Origin: Allolobophora icterica
Lineage: Eukaryota; Annelida; Clitellata; Crassiclitellata; Lumbricidae
Direction: 5' to 3'
Length of the DNA stretch: 64,000 nucleotides
NCBI GenBank assembly: GCA_963556255.1
Contig: OY744609.1
Span: 17,535,890-17,599,889, forward strand
The position numbers and the translations under genes are program-made. This document shows, piece by piece, positions 33,459 to 58,453 of the stretch. Every line of letters starts with the position of its first letter. The stretch's first letter is position 1. The notes beneath the pieces were generated by a model. The model was not told where the DNA came from. It saw only the letters and a list, made by a program, of their open reading frames with translations, and ran no database searches.

Positions 33459-33904
33459 GGGGTCGTCCATATAGTACGTCCGGAAAATTACCTACTTTTG
33501 ACCCTCCTGTCTGCATTAAGCATTATCTTCTAAATCCCTTATTGCAGACGTCAGCACTCTAGCGAATTACTAAAGTCTTGATTACAGAACCCTCTTGATC
33601 AGAATCCTCTTGATCTTGCAAGCTACCTGTTCTACAGGGTGGGGTACGTCAACAATGCTGTGTCCAGCAAATGAATTTAATTAGATATATGTATATTCGT
33701 TTATTATAAATCAACAAAGGATGACACACCGCATCACAGATCCAATGCAGCACATACAGTCCTCTGTGAAGTTGTGTTTATGGCACAGGCCTTACTGAAA
33801 TTGCAGTACATGACATATTTAAATGTGGATGTCTGCACTGGACATAGCCCCTGCCCTTGTGACCCCTCCCTCCGCTTTGCAGACGTCCTTAATGGACGAT
33901 CCCC
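33459..33904. mobile_element. Inverted-repeat element, TCGTCCAT family
   Basis: Left end GGGGTCGTCCATATAGTACG, right end GACGTCCTTAATGGACGATC then CCC, imperfect inverses. Same family as 5283-5741, more diverged. Confidence 0.75.
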
Positions 33905-34359
33905 AGCTTGTCTGCGCTTCAGCTGATGACAATATCCTTCCATCCCATGGCGCTCCCTTAATCAGGACTTTTGTTTACAAAGCACATAATAACCTAGCAG
34001 TTAATCACAAGCCAAGCACATTCTACTGTATGTATGAACATAACAAAGCATTTCAAAAACCTATAAAAGGTGCAGGTTAAACAGCTGTTCTAAACAAAGT
34101 GCAAATGAATGTAAAAAGAGAGAAGAGGGAGCTCTCATCTGCCACGCTACAGGCCTTCTCAGCTCCCACGGGTTAAAGGATCTCTCAGCTGAAGCAACAA
34201 CACAGAAACAGTAATGCAACAAAAGGACAACCTGTTCTTATGGTTTACATCACTCACCAAAGACTGTTAACTTTGAATGCAGAGATTCGGACGTACTCTT
34301 GCCACGCACTAATATAAATGCTCAAATATCAGAAACTCGTTAAGTACGGATTAATGCAT

Positions 34360-34425
34360 ACACAAGGAGAAGCGAGGATTTGAACCACAAACCTCTCGGT
34401 TGACAGTGCAGTAAGCTAGCACACA
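34360..34425 (-). mobile_element. tRNA-like SINE fragment
   Basis: On the minus strand GAGAGGTTTGTGGTTCAAAT then CC is a promoter B-box, preceded by a GCTTACTGCACTGTCAACC anticodon-like arm. A fragment only. Confidence 0.5.
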
Positions 34426-35028
34426 AGAATGGGATTTCATTTGCAACACAGAAAAACTTTGGAACAGTGTTGTCTTTTAGAACACACAAGAATGACACTG
34501 AGCGAAAAGCTATCAGCCCAAGGGTCAGAGTTTTTGGCTGCCAGTTTACCTATGAATAAACTAAATATCAGATATCACAAAATTATTATTCTACATTCTT
34601 GTAGGATGAAACAAGAATTTTGCAAATACAGGATTTTGTTGCACAGTAATGCTGAATAAATTAATCACAGGAGGACCAGCCTTCATCTTTCCCATCAGTC
34701 AATTTAATGCAAAATCATTCATTATTTTTGTTATTCCTATTTCTAAATAATGTTTTTTTACATAAACCAGAGTGCTGATACTATTCCAAGTTCAACGTTG
34801 ACATTCACACGTGGGGCAGCTGCCATACTAAGCACAAAAGTTATGGCAAAAAGTCCTGCTCCCAAACTCAATCAACACATGCAGATGATTTAACAAAGCT
34901 CATATCTGTGCATGCCTGTATAATATGGAAGTACACGGACAGTAATGTATATATTTATGCATTGGTGCAAGTGTGTAGGTATACATGGATGTTCATGTAC
35001 TTATGTAAGTACATACATACATATCTGT

Positions 35029-35398
35029 GACCTTGGCTGAGAGAAGGGACCACTTGTTGCTTTCTAGATTAGCTGGAAATTGCGTTTTTATGCAAGACCA
35101 TGAATATTGATTTTTGCGCCTAATTAATCAATCTGTAGCTCGGAATCACTGTACTACAACAAATCTTATGCTACTTGATGCGTTAAGGCTAAATTTGAGA
35201 CATTAATGCATTGGGTAGAGACACATTAAATTTTTTATGCGACTTCCCACCAAATGATATTTTATATTTTTGTGAAAAGTGCATAAATTATGGGCCAAAT
35301 GCTCTGAAATTTTTTCCTCATTTTACCTAAGGTGTAAGCTTGTGGAAACTGCTAATAAGTCCATTCGCGACAAGTGGTCCCTTCCCTCGGCCGAGGTC
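35029..35398. mobile_element. Miniature inverted-repeat element, GGGACCACTTGT ends
   Basis: GACCTTGGCTGAGAGAAGGG then ACCACTTGT at the left; its inverse with three differences at the right. Flanks ATATCTGT and TTATCTAT agree at six of eight bases. The superfamily is unsure. Confidence 0.75.
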
Positions 35399-35517
35399 TT
35401 ATCTATGCATGTATGTTTGGTAGGGTTGATAATTTCTTCTTGATCTTCCCAATATAACCATGTACCAATACGTATAAACCTGAACATCAAACACTGCCTG
35501 TTAAGGAGCCCCTTAAT

Positions 35518-35693
35518 CAGGGCCGCATTAAGGCTAGTGCGGGCCCGGGTGCTGTGACTACCTATATAGCCATCAGCGCGGGCCCAATTACAAGTACAAT
35601 AAAAAATTTTTAATGTACTGCCGAAAATGCGGGCCCCTCAAAACTGCGGGCCCGGGTGCTGCAGCACCCTTAGCGCCCCATAATTCAGGCCTG
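35518..35693. mobile_element. hAT-type miniature element
   Basis: Ends CAGGGCCGCATTAAGG and CATAATTCAGGCCTG; subterminal GCGGGCCCGGGTGCTG occurs three times. Perfect target duplication CCCTTAAT at 35510-35517 and 35694-35701. Only 176 bases. Confidence 0.85.
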
Positions 35694-36391
35694 CCCTTAA
35701 TCCTGGCAGGTATTAATCTTCATGTATTTCACGTAATCCCATGTATTTGCAATCTCGCACTGTGCCACTTAGACAATCCAACAGCATAAAACGTTTGTCC
35801 CTTGTTAACATAATACAAAATGACACTATATCTTTGTCAGCCTCATAAACCCAGATCATATCGAACGATAAAAATGCACAAATCGCTTAGGTACGTTAAG
35901 CATTAGAAATATAAAGTGTCAAGCTATTTAACGCAGCCTAACACCTAACACTGTCTCCTGAAGATTCAAAAACTCAGATGCTCTAAGAAAAAACGACTCG
36001 TTACATAAAACACCAATGATTGCTTTTTCACACAGCAAGGATACTAGTAACACCATAATAAAGATATTAGATTGCATGCTGTTTTAGCAGATATTATATA
36101 AAACAATACATAACAGATTAGTTTGCAATCCTTCAATGTCATCAATGCGGGTCAAGCTTACGAAAGGTGAAAGCTTCAATGATTCAGACATTGGAAAGCC
36201 ATGCACACCAGCCATCTGAAAGCACCCAGAACTGGCTGGTCGATTTCATAAAAGTAAACTTCCCTAAACCTTAATATCAAATCAAAACTCTCTGATAGTA
36301 CTGGTCACTGCGATCACCTTTTCTCTGCTGCTCTACAGTCGTAACTTGATTCAAAGACTTTGGCAATTGGTACAATTAAAGTACTCTAGAG

Positions 36392-36698
36392 CAGCGGTTC
36401 TCAACCTTTTGAGACTCAAGGACCACTTATAAATTTTGTGTCCCGGTCGCGGACCACCACTAAGAATTGTGTCAAAAAATTAATACAAAAGAAATTTTTT
36501 GCCATAAATCCGTGTATTATTGATTTCATGCTTCCATCTAGCCGATTCTAGCGATTGAAATAAAAGAAAAATTGACAAAATTGCCTGTTTTAATGTATTT
36601 AATTGTTAAAAATATAAATTGTAGGCCTTGCTCGCGGACCACCAGGCAGATGGCCGCGGACCACCAGTGGTCCGCGAACCACAGGTTGAGAACCGCTG
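36392..36698. mobile_element. hAT-type miniature element, GGTTCTCAACC ends
   Basis: Ends CAGCGGTTCTCAACCT and AGGTTGAGAACCGCTG are perfect 16-base inverses. Perfect target duplication CTCTAGAG at 36384-36391 and 36699-36706. The GCGGACCACCA subterminal motif recurs at both ends. Confidence 0.92.
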
Positions 36699-36906
36699 CT
36701 CTAGAGGGACCCAAAGTTCTCTGCTATCATTTGTCACTGGCTTCAACTGTGGTATCTGGGACTTACCTAACTACCGTACATGCACCTATCTGTTCTTGCA
36801 AACACACTAAAGAGAGCCTTTCTCAACGTATCTGCTGCTCTGCAATCACAATTTGATGCAAAGGTCAGATGTAGGCAATCAGTACAATTATAGTACTCCA
36901 GAGGAA

Positions 36907-38194
36907 CATCTATGAACATTACAACAAATGCTAACATTTGCAATATACAACTAGTAACACACTAAAAATTGGTGACCACAAATAATCGAAATCACTGATC
37001 CAAATTATGCAAGTCACATTTGGTAATAGAAGACACTAAAGTGGCCAGAATGATCCAGGTAGGGTAAGGTAAACCAAGGTAAGGTAAGGTGAACATTTCT
37101 TTCATGCAACTAACAGTTCACAGAGGTACAGTCCTGGGTTCAAATATTCTCATGATGCAAAAACGCGACATACGAGCAACCCAGAAACTGAAGAACCGCA
37201 TTTACAGTTTGCACTGCTGAAACAATGGATTTCAATTTCTTTAGAGACACTGGGATTCGACCCCAGCCATCAGTAAACAGCTACAAAGGGACGAATGACT
37301 CGTACAGTGCTGTTACAATGCTCAAGGCATCACAGATGGTTTCTTGAAACTAAGCGAGCCAGACAGTCAGTGTATGTGAATGTGTGTGTGTGTGTACGTA
37401 TGTGTACTATTACGTATGCACAAAACTGGCTATTTAGTGCCCTTTAGGCAGCCTCACTACGGTGCTAGTGTGATGCTACTATCATAGTCCACCCACAGAT
37501 GGCGCTTCATCATCAACCACTGTATGTCTATGAGCAGTCCAGTCACATCAGTGTCTGCCATTACCAGACATCATGTTTCGACAAATATTTCACATACCAG
37601 GTACTTTACACAGTCGATAAATTCAGCTATTGTATATGGAACGTTTATGATACAGCGTAAAACAAGAAGACACCATGCATGGCAATAATGAATGATAAAT
37701 ATCTGTACAATGGTCAATAATTCTTAAGATCTGAAAGCAGTGAATTACATCCTGCATCCCAAACGTAAAGTTCGCGATACAAATACGAGATTTCTTGTAT
37801 GACTTTTAAGGAAACAGTTTCGAGTGTAACAAAAATAAAAGTCAGCGATAATTTTTCTTTGCACAAATCAGAAACAAAGCACAATATTAAAATGCAATTT
37901 CTGCGTTCACAAAAAGAATCTTTAAACTGAACGATTCTCCCAAAAATCAAGGCCAAAATCAATTTCTGAACCTTTACGAAATTAAAACCAATTTCGTGTA
38001 GATAAACTACGCTCACATGATATCAACATTACAGATGCAGCATGATTTTCATGATGGCACAAGCGAAATCCTAAACAGGTGAGACACAAACTGCGTACAA
38101 CAGTTTCGCACAACGCTATTTCATCGAAACTAGCGACGCAGCACAGCTTCACAATGGCCAAGTTAAAAAATCAAATTCTGCACTATCAACAGTT
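36907..38194. other. Spacer with a tRNA-like SINE trace
   Basis: Near 37250-37330 the minus strand reads GGCTGGGGTCGAATCCCAG, a B-box. A short (TG)n lies near 37380. Otherwise nothing recognised. Confidence 0.45.
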
Positions 38195-38200
38195 TTTATT
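38195..38200 (-). promoter_or_regulatory. Candidate polyadenylation signal of the kinase gene
   Basis: AATAAA on the minus strand about 96 bases past the kinase stop codon, a plausible distance, though short signals occur by chance. Confidence 0.4.
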
Positions 38201-38295
38201 TACTTAAGAATTTGTAATTGTTTAGCATCATCCGCTTTGGTCATCATCATCAATGCCACCCATAATCATAATTCTTGCCAACTCTGCTACAATTA

Positions 38296-51382
<13,087 letters not shown>

Positions 51383-51894
51383 CGCAAGAAACGATTCAAA
51401 TTCCTAAAAAGCACCGTTCGCGACTGGCCTATGGTCCGCGAAATACAAGAAAAAACTGAAACAAACGAAACGCTAAACTAGTGACTCATCGTCGGCGGCC
51501 ATCATTCAATCGCGCACAGTCTGATGACAAGAATCATCACCAGGCGGCGACGTTCACGATCGTGAAATAGGTCAACCGCATCTGATAAAAGCACGCGATG
51601 CAAATTTAGCAGTAAACTGAATCTGTATTTTTGGGATAAATCCCAACAAGATTTTCTTCGCTGTTCCTCGGATAGCCAATGCAAATTCATAAGGGATAAG
51701 CCTAAGGTAGATGCTATTCCGGAGGGAGATCTGAAAAATCCTTGAATCGGCATGGTTTAAAGTAAAGCTAAGCATTAATTGTGATAGTGACTTAGTTTCG
51801 CTAAAAATAACCGTATACTCGTGTATTGAATATGAGTGAAATTCTCGGCACGGCATATTCGCTTTCAAGTGTAATAATTATGTTCTTCGCAGTT
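51383..51894. other. Kinase 5' flank, likely promoter and 5' untranslated
   Basis: Directly upstream of the kinase start codon. No clear TATA box. Nothing else recognised. Confidence 0.4.
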
Positions 51895-52040
51895 TTTCTC
51901 TTGATCTGGCCCCTTGGGAACCAGACTCGGACCTCCTTTGGACTAATCTCTGGAACCCCTCTGATTTGACGTAGCGCTCGTGAATGGGCTGGTGCAGGCT
52001 TGGCTTGAGTGGCGCTTTAGAAATATGGAGATAACTATTA
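51895..52040 (+). mobile_element. LINE/SINE 3' end fragment
   Basis: GGCTTGAGTGGCGCTTTAGA then AATATGGAG and ATTACGATT tail, as in several other copies. Confidence 0.55.
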
Positions 52041-52299
52041 CGATTATGCCATTAAATTGCCTACATTTTTGTCAGTACTCTTAGTAGTGCACTAGGTGCG
52101 ATTTGGTTATTTCGTGAGCTCACGACCATAGAGTATATTTTTGCTCTTGATTCTTCAAATGCGATTCCGTCACTACCATTTTCGAGTTGTCAGTTCCAAG
52201 ACCGGATAAAAGAGGTCGACTCTACGAGTGTTATGACGCACCGTTGTTAATAAGAAACGAAGTATTGCGGTCAGTGTGGGAATTGTCAAAAAAAAGACT

Positions 52300-52490
52300 G
52301 GAAGGGGGTTGAACATTTTATCCGTATTTACAAACTGATGTCAACGAAATTTGAAAGCAGCTGATTTCAACGCTAGCAGTTTTGCAAGTCAGACTAGAAT
52401 CAAAACCATTCCTTTGTTGAGAAAATTCATACATGATACACCATGGAAAGTTTCTCTCTTTGTCAGAGACAGAGTCAAATTTCGGTTGTT
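52300..52490 (+). repeat. 190-base dispersed repeat, copy B
   Basis: Partner of 20684-20890, same orientation, with small indels. About 0.9-1.1 kb upstream of the kinase start codon. Confidence 0.9.
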
Positions 52491-52789
52491 ACGCTCTATC
52501 AGAATGACTTGGGGGTAATAACTATAGCTGTATTAGCTACTAAGAACGTTTGGCAGATGTGAGCGAAAACATCGGAGAGGAGCTCCAATTGAAGCTGATT
52601 GTCATTGGAAAGGGAGGCAGCATACAGTGCGAGAGGTTCTTTCACTTAGCGAACTCCGCTAAAATTGAGTAAACGAACTGCTTGGTGCTAACTGAGTTTG
52701 GCTGTAGCTTGAAGTGTGTGTTGTGACTGTTGTCGATATAATAGACTGTAATGGAAACTCTGAGTCAGGACATAACAGAGATGTTAAGT

Positions 52790-52977
52790 CAGTGCATATT
52801 TTAACTGTATTACTAGTGGGACAAATGTCCCAGTAGTTTTAAGATTTGTCCCAGTAGTTTGGGAGATTTGTCCCAGGTAAAGTGGCAAAACGGGCTCCAT
52901 TTGGCAGCAAATGCTCTAAAATGCATTGCCGTGACCAACTTTGTCCCAGTAGTCCAAATCCGTTAAAATATGCACTG
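52790..52977. mobile_element. hAT-type miniature element
   Basis: Perfect 16-base inverted ends, CAGTGCATATTTTAAC and GTTAAAATATGCACTG, and a perfect target duplication TGTTAAGT at 52782-52789 and 52978-52985. Inside, TTTGTCCCAGTAGT recurs. 188 bases. Confidence 0.93.
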
Positions 52978-52999
52978 TGTTAAGTGGCCCAAAAGACGG

Positions 53000-53575
53000 C
53001 CAATCTGTTAGTAAGCACGACAAGGCAAACCTGGAGATGCTGATGATACGCCGAGCCGCTATAGCTTCTAATAATACATCTAAACTTCAGTCCATCCTTA
53101 ATGCTGCTGCTCGCTTCATAGGGGGCATCATGAAGTTTGCCCATATCTCTTCCTACATCCGGGACTCCCTTCACTAGCTTCCCATTCACCAACGCATCCA
53201 ATTTAAGGTCCTTTTCCTCATGCGTAACTGTCTTGTTGGCTCAGCGCCGCTGTATCTTAGGGCTTACTGCACCCCAGTTTCCAGTTTGCCTGGTCGGGCC
53301 TCTCTCCGGTCATCTGCCCGTGGCCACTTGCTAGTTCCTTGGATGCGCACTAGCTGCTACTTCCCAGTCCCGTAGTTTTGCGGTTGTGGGCCCTTCCACC
53401 TGGAACAGCCTCCCTCAAGGCTTTAGGCTTGTCCTCCTCTCTCTCTCTCTCCTGCCCAGTTTCGCAAGCGCCTGAAAACATTTCTCTTTGTCAGTGAAGA
53501 CACTGACCCGGGTCGAGAGCGCCTCATTATGAGTGGCGCTATATAAATTCTCGATTACAATTCCTTGAAGCTGCT
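53000..53575 (+). mobile_element. L2-type LINE 3' fragment
   Basis: Translates to AAARFIGGIMKFAHISSYIR and LPIHQRIQFKV (with a stop between), then APLYLRAYC in shifted frames; tail GAGTGGCGCTATATAAATTC and GATTACAATTCC. Confidence 0.82.
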
Positions 53576-54321
53576 GTCCACTGAGACAAAACTGTCATCT
53601 AAACCATTCTATGAATCTACAACTCTTGCACTGAAGAATTTGATGCCTTATTGTTCCTTTCGGTTTCTTAAATAATTTGACCTTGAGTCACCTTGTTTGA
53701 TGCTGAAAGCTTTCCCACTGTACTGCTTCCTTTCCAGTGATAACCTTATAAGCTTCAAATAGAACTCATCTGCTACTCCTTCTCTTCAGTGTCGTTAGCT
53801 CACACCTTCTGCCATGACATGCTTATTATCATCCGAGGTTAGGGGTAAGATTGAAGTGGTCTCTGGGTCTCTTTCTTTGTACTGGCTGGCTATATACAGT
53901 CATTTGGATCACAGGGAGTATGACCTCTGGATTTGCCCTTAATTTACTTACTAAAACAGTAAGTGAAAGGTAGGCTACACACTTAGATGATGATTGCAAA
54001 AGATTATTCTATACTTATAATTAATTATGCTGTACTGGACCTAATCACTTACTAACATCAATACATACATGTAAATTGTTAACTTTGTTGATGGGGCAAT
54101 TCAGTTGATAATTATGCCATGTACATCATATTGATCACCCCAACCACCAAGTCAATTACAATAAAACCAGGACACTTAGAAATTTCTTCCAATTTGTATA
54201 AACTGTCTTTGAATTTAGGAACTCTTGGCAATCCTGTAGCAAGTAACACTGTAATCATCCACTAATCCACTTGTAGAATGTGGCCTCATGTTTCAACAGT
54301 ATGTTGCAGAGTTAGATAGAT

Positions 54322-54660
54322 CAGAGTTTCCCAAACTGGGTCGCGACCCAAAAGTGGGTCGCGAAGCTCTGGCAAGTGGTTTGCAAAATTGTTTCGAGAA
54401 ACATTTATTTTTTGGCAGCAACAATATTTGGCTATGATTGAGCTATGACTAGCTGGATTGCAATAAATTGTGAGCTGTTTTTACCTAAGTTTCCTTTTAA
54501 TGCTTTAAATTTCGAAGCGCTGTACGTAAATCCGCATATGTTTCGATGCCAATTTACGAAGCAATTTTTAGTACACAATGCTTCATTTTACACAATGGGT
54601 GCCGAGACTGCCGAGATATTCACAAGTGGGTCGCGACCCGAAGAAGTTTGGGAACCACTG
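54322..54660. mobile_element. hAT-type element, GGGTCGCGACCC ends
   Basis: Left end CAGAGTTTCCCAAACTGGGT then CGCGACCC, right end GGGTCGCGACCC then TTTGGGAACCACTG, near-inverse. Perfect target duplication AGATAGAT at 54314-54321 and 54661-54668. Confidence 0.9.
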
Positions 54661-54949
54661 AGATAGATGATGCAATAGTTAAATAGTCGAAGTACAATCT
54701 TGCACAGGAATGTCTTAATAAATAACTGAATGTTACAAGAATTTCAAATTCTCCAGACAGTACATCCGAGGTTAGGGGTAAGATGGGTTTTGGTACTTGC
54801 CAGCACCAAAACCATCTGACTGTGGCCTCCCTACACATTTTCTGAGCAGCATTTGGTCATTGGTGAACTTGTTGTTTGTAATTAACTTTAACACCACTTA
54901 CACTAGGATAGGCAGCACCCTAACTCCAGAGGAACTTAATTATCCAGAT

Positions 54950-55266
54950 CAGTGGTTTTCAACAGGGGTTACATGGAACCCTTAGGTTCCAAGATCGTTG
55001 GCCACGGATTCTACCGCAGTTCAACATAAAATTTAAAAAAATTACAACTGAATTCACTAACTGATGAGCAATGAGCAGAATTCTTCAGAGCTTTCAGTCA
55101 TTTCTTGCTAGACACAATTCTATGGCAAAATAAGTAACCCTTTTACATGAATGTATTGCTGACTTTTTATTTCTTGAAAGATTCGACAGGTTAAACACAC
55201 TGGGTTCTGTGAGCAAATGAGTGATTTGTGTAACTTTCCATCAATAGAGAATAGCTGAAACCACTG
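54950..55266. mobile_element. hAT-type element, GGTTTTCAAC ends
   Basis: CAGTGGTTTTCAACAGGGG at the left and AGCTGAAACCACTG at the right. Target ATCCAGAT (54942-54949) versus ATCTAGAT (55267-55274). Confidence 0.78.
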
Positions 55267-55334
55267 ATCTAGATACATACACGAGTCGATCTAGAAGTTT
55301 GTACATTAAGAAAAGCAGTCCCTAGCTGAGTTAG

Positions 55335-55575
55335 CCACGGGTAGCAAGTGTTAGCGACTTCACTTTCTTAGATTCAGCATAAGAGGGCGGGTGGCCAGTC
55401 CTCTCCCTCGTCATCTCATCTTCCCTCTGACAGTGTACGATCAGTGTACTCATTACAGCCGAGTTGGCTAGGGGTGCAAAAATCCCGAACCAAATTTCTG
55501 CCCTGGCCCGGATTTGAATCCCCAACCTCTCGTTTAACAATCAAGCATGCTGACCACTACATCACAGAGCGTCCC
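55335..55575 (-). mobile_element. tRNA-derived SINE, second family
   Basis: Minus strand: A-box-like TAGTGGTCAGCATGC (55559-55545), B-box GGATTCAAATCC (55521-55510), tail region TCAGAGGGAAGATGAGATGA then GGGCGGGTGG reversed. Copies at 61905-62105 and, truncated, 32000-32145. Confidence 0.85.
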
Positions 55576-57329
55576 CTTGTAAATTAATATACATAAATGT
55601 AAAAACAAAATGAATAAAATTCCCAGTTTGATTTCCTTTTCTTCTCTGAAGCATGCAAATGCCAATAACTAAAGAATGCCTTAATCTCATTTTTTAATAA
55701 AGCAGAAATTCTTACTGCCTGCAATAACATAGAAACTGGATCGAGACAAAGCAAGCGGAATCCAAGTCTAATGAAATTCTGCATTGCATACAACATATAA
55801 AATTGCAACCTCCTGAGATTGATGATATGATACCATCACTGTGATACAGCCATTTAATAATGTTGCGATACATGTAATATTACTTCAATAAAACTGTCAT
55901 TCTTACTTACATAAAACAAATATATAATATGCAGATTTCGACAATGGTCATGTAGTTGAATAGACTGCATACAAACTTTTCACTTGTTTCACTAATCAAG
56001 TCATTTATTAGTGACCACTTTTGTAAACATTCTCTTGTCACAAAATGAACCACTGAATAAGACATCTAAAAAAACTTTAAAATTACCTTGGTTTGTATCA
56101 TAATTGTTAAAAACCTGAACTTCGGCCATGTACACAGAACTTAAATATACAGTGAATAACAATCAACATTTATACTGACACACTGACCTTGTAAAACCAA
56201 ATCAACACTCAAGTGTGTGAATTAAACTAAAATTCTATCAAACTCTGGTTAAGATTTTCCACTTATAATCTGGATAAAGTTATTCTTGGCCATGAAATTA
56301 ATTACAGTCAATGTCACGTTTGCAAGAAATCATCACGCTTTTTAGAGAACATGTTTGCTATATCCTTATTTTTGCCACTCTGGCATACTAAAGGCAACAC
56401 TGTTTTCAACACATGGCCCAAATCAACCTCATTAATCAATCATATCTAGGTCCCGGATTTTCAATGCACCATTGTTGTCAGCGAGACTTAAACAGATATT
56501 GTGTCTGCTGCAGTGACATTTCAAGTGACAAGTGCACCTTACATGTAACGTCAAATTTAAGCAGCACTTCTTCCTGATTACTATCTCTTAAGTACTTTCC
56601 AGATTACTATCTCAGAAATACTTTCACATAAAACCTCCGTAAGAGGAAGATGCAATTTGTAGTGAAGAATTTGTAGGAGGAAACATCACCTCAGTGTTTC
56701 AGACTATGCCAACAGTGACAAAAAGTTTTAAATTACTACACTCGTGCATACAGTTCTCCATACACTGCTTCCATTATACTGCAATACAGTTCTTACAATG
56801 TAATTTACACACTCACTGACATAGTACACACATGCATGTCCTTCCACACTTTTTAAATGACTTAACATTACGTTGCAACAGCAACTATTGCATAATTCTG
56901 TATGGCACAATGTTAATAGCATAACTCTAATAATGATAGTCTGCTATACATTCTGTATTATGCTCAGCCAGGTTTGCATTTTTTCAATTTTGCAGAGTTT
57001 TAATTTAAATTGCTGATTTAGATGTCATATAGACTGACTACAATTAGGGGCTTTGTAAAAAATGATTCAAATTCTACGACCCTTTCACTTGAACCAACAC
57101 ACGGCAACAATGTACACGTCATACTCACATCAAAAGTGTACTAATTAAATCAACATTTTGACATATTCATATTAATACCTGGCTACACATGCAAAAATAG
57201 AGACCGACCTTTAACTCTGTACTATAGACAAAACGTGTCAAGCTCGAGAGTTAAAGATAACACTATTAGAGACACAATAATGGCAAAATTGGCATCACTG
57301 TCAACGATCAGTCTGACCCTTCTGTGAAC
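55576..57329. other. Spacer, part likely 3' untranslated region of the IER gene
   Basis: AT-rich; no exon, RNA gene or paired inverted repeat recognised. Confidence 0.45.
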
Positions 57330-58175
57330 TCATACTGTCATGGCAATCGCTGGCCGTGTAAGCGTGTCGAGCGCTTCACGAATCTGCGTTGAACATGAGA
57401 TGATGCTCTCAGATGTCGAAGAATGCATATAAATTGGCTGATCCTGGTCTGTACTTTCTGAAGAACTGAATTCTGAACCGTCCGAGCTTCGAAGAAGTCC
57501 AGAAAATCCCATGCTGAAACTGTATACGAGACTGGTAACCTGCCAAGATTCGGTCTGCATTGGTTCAATGCCACAAGAAGGGTAATCAGAATTCTGAGCA
57601 AATCGTAGATGTTTTGCTATTGGCTCATCATCGTCGTCGCTTTCGATACGTTTTCTTTTGGGACTGTGTACTTTTGAGTCCAAAAAGTGTGCACACTTAA
57701 CAGTACTATTAACGAGGACATTAAAGCTCCGACTCGCTGGCAGCCTTAATTCTTCGATCTCTGGGGTAAACGTCGTCGCAATGTCCTTCGTTTGTGCGCT
57801 ACTTACACAAGACGTTAAAGTCAAAAGTTCTACTTCCTCCTCAGATTCATTGTCCACTCGAGGCCGCAATTCCGAGTATTTTCTATCATGGAACAAAGAA
57901 TCGACACAACTGTTCTCCACTACCTCTCGACTTTCTGTTACGTCCGACACCGGATTCGGCAGCGACGAATCAGCTAGGGTGCTTGTGCTATTAGAGAGCG
58001 AATGAATCGTTACATCTGGGTTCTGTTGATCGTTTAGGAGTGCCACCGTCTGAGCACTGTGCAATACACTTGCCACCAAGAGGCTTTTGTGTAGGCGTGC
58101 ACCGCCGCGTTGGCTCCGTGACGAAGCCATTTTGCCGAGAGAAATGGCGATCAAACGTTGCGCTTCAACCGCCAT
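57330..58175 (-). CDS. IER2/IER5-family immediate early response protein
   Basis: Intronless, 281 residues, as in vertebrate IER2, IER5 and IER5L. Start chosen at the ATG at 58175; a frame extension of four codons begins with GTG. Residues 1-50 carry the family signature: EAQRLIAISLGKM, SSRSQRGGARLHKSLLVASV and HSAQ, like human IER5 EAHRIVSISLGKIYNSR. A basic PKRKR at 172-176 followed by acidic residues is a likely nuclear signal. Residues 214-228 (TSLVYSFSMGFSGLL) match the family's C-terminal motif. Known role: IER proteins are growth-factor and stress induced, nuclear, bind PP2A and modulate HSF1. The middle is acidic and disordered. Which paralogue it matches cannot be decided; it may descend from the single ancestral gene. 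Confidence 0.9.
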   Translation of the reverse strand: MAVEAQRLIAISLGKMASSRSQRGGARLHKSLLVASVLHSAQTVALLNDQQNPDVTIHSLSNSTSTLADSSLPNPVSDVTESREVVENSCVDSLFHDRKYSELRPRVDNESEEEVELLTLTSCVSSAQTKDIATTFTPEIEELRLPASRSFNVLVNSTVKCAHFLDSKVHSPKRKRIESDDDDEPIAKHLRFAQNSDYPSCGIEPMQTESWQVTSLVYSFSMGFSGLLRSSDGSEFSSSESTDQDQPIYMHSSTSESIISCSTQIREALDTLTRPAIAMTV

Positions 58176-58271
58176 AATGACACACACGTTAGATATCCGG
58201 TTTCACAAAGTACTGTAGCGGCTTTAACGAATAAATTTTAAGAGTTTTCCAAACACGCGCTCGTATTACAC

Positions 58272-58286
58272 GACCTTATTTAAAAT
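58272..58286 (-). promoter_or_regulatory. TATA-like box of the IER gene
   Basis: Minus strand reads AATTTTAAATAAGG, about 100 bases upstream of the start codon. Candidate only. Confidence 0.35.
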
Positions 58287-58387
58287 TCTCCTCTCTCTCG
58301 AACAGCGTGATAACAATGACGATCGGTCACTTGCACTAACCCACCCCTGACCTATGAAATCGTTGCGTCCTACTTTTCAAGCAGCTC

Positions 58388-58453
58388 ATTGGATCGCTTT
58401 TATTCATCCAAAATTAGGTTAAGCACTGGGCTATTTTCCTCGGCTGTGATTGG
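58388..58453 (-). promoter_or_regulatory. Two CCAAT boxes upstream of the IER gene
   Basis: CCAAT on the minus strand at 58392-58388 and 58453-58449, about 215 and 275 bases before the start codon. Typical of animal promoters; function inferred. Confidence 0.45.

Noticed and set aside
53512..53560. Conserved TATATAAAT motifs as promoters
   Set aside because: The many GGCGCTATATAAATTC sequences are retroelement 3' tails, not TATA boxes.
58176..58187. Four-codon upstream extension of the IER protein
   Set aside because: It begins with GTG; the ATG at 58175 fits the family's N-terminus.
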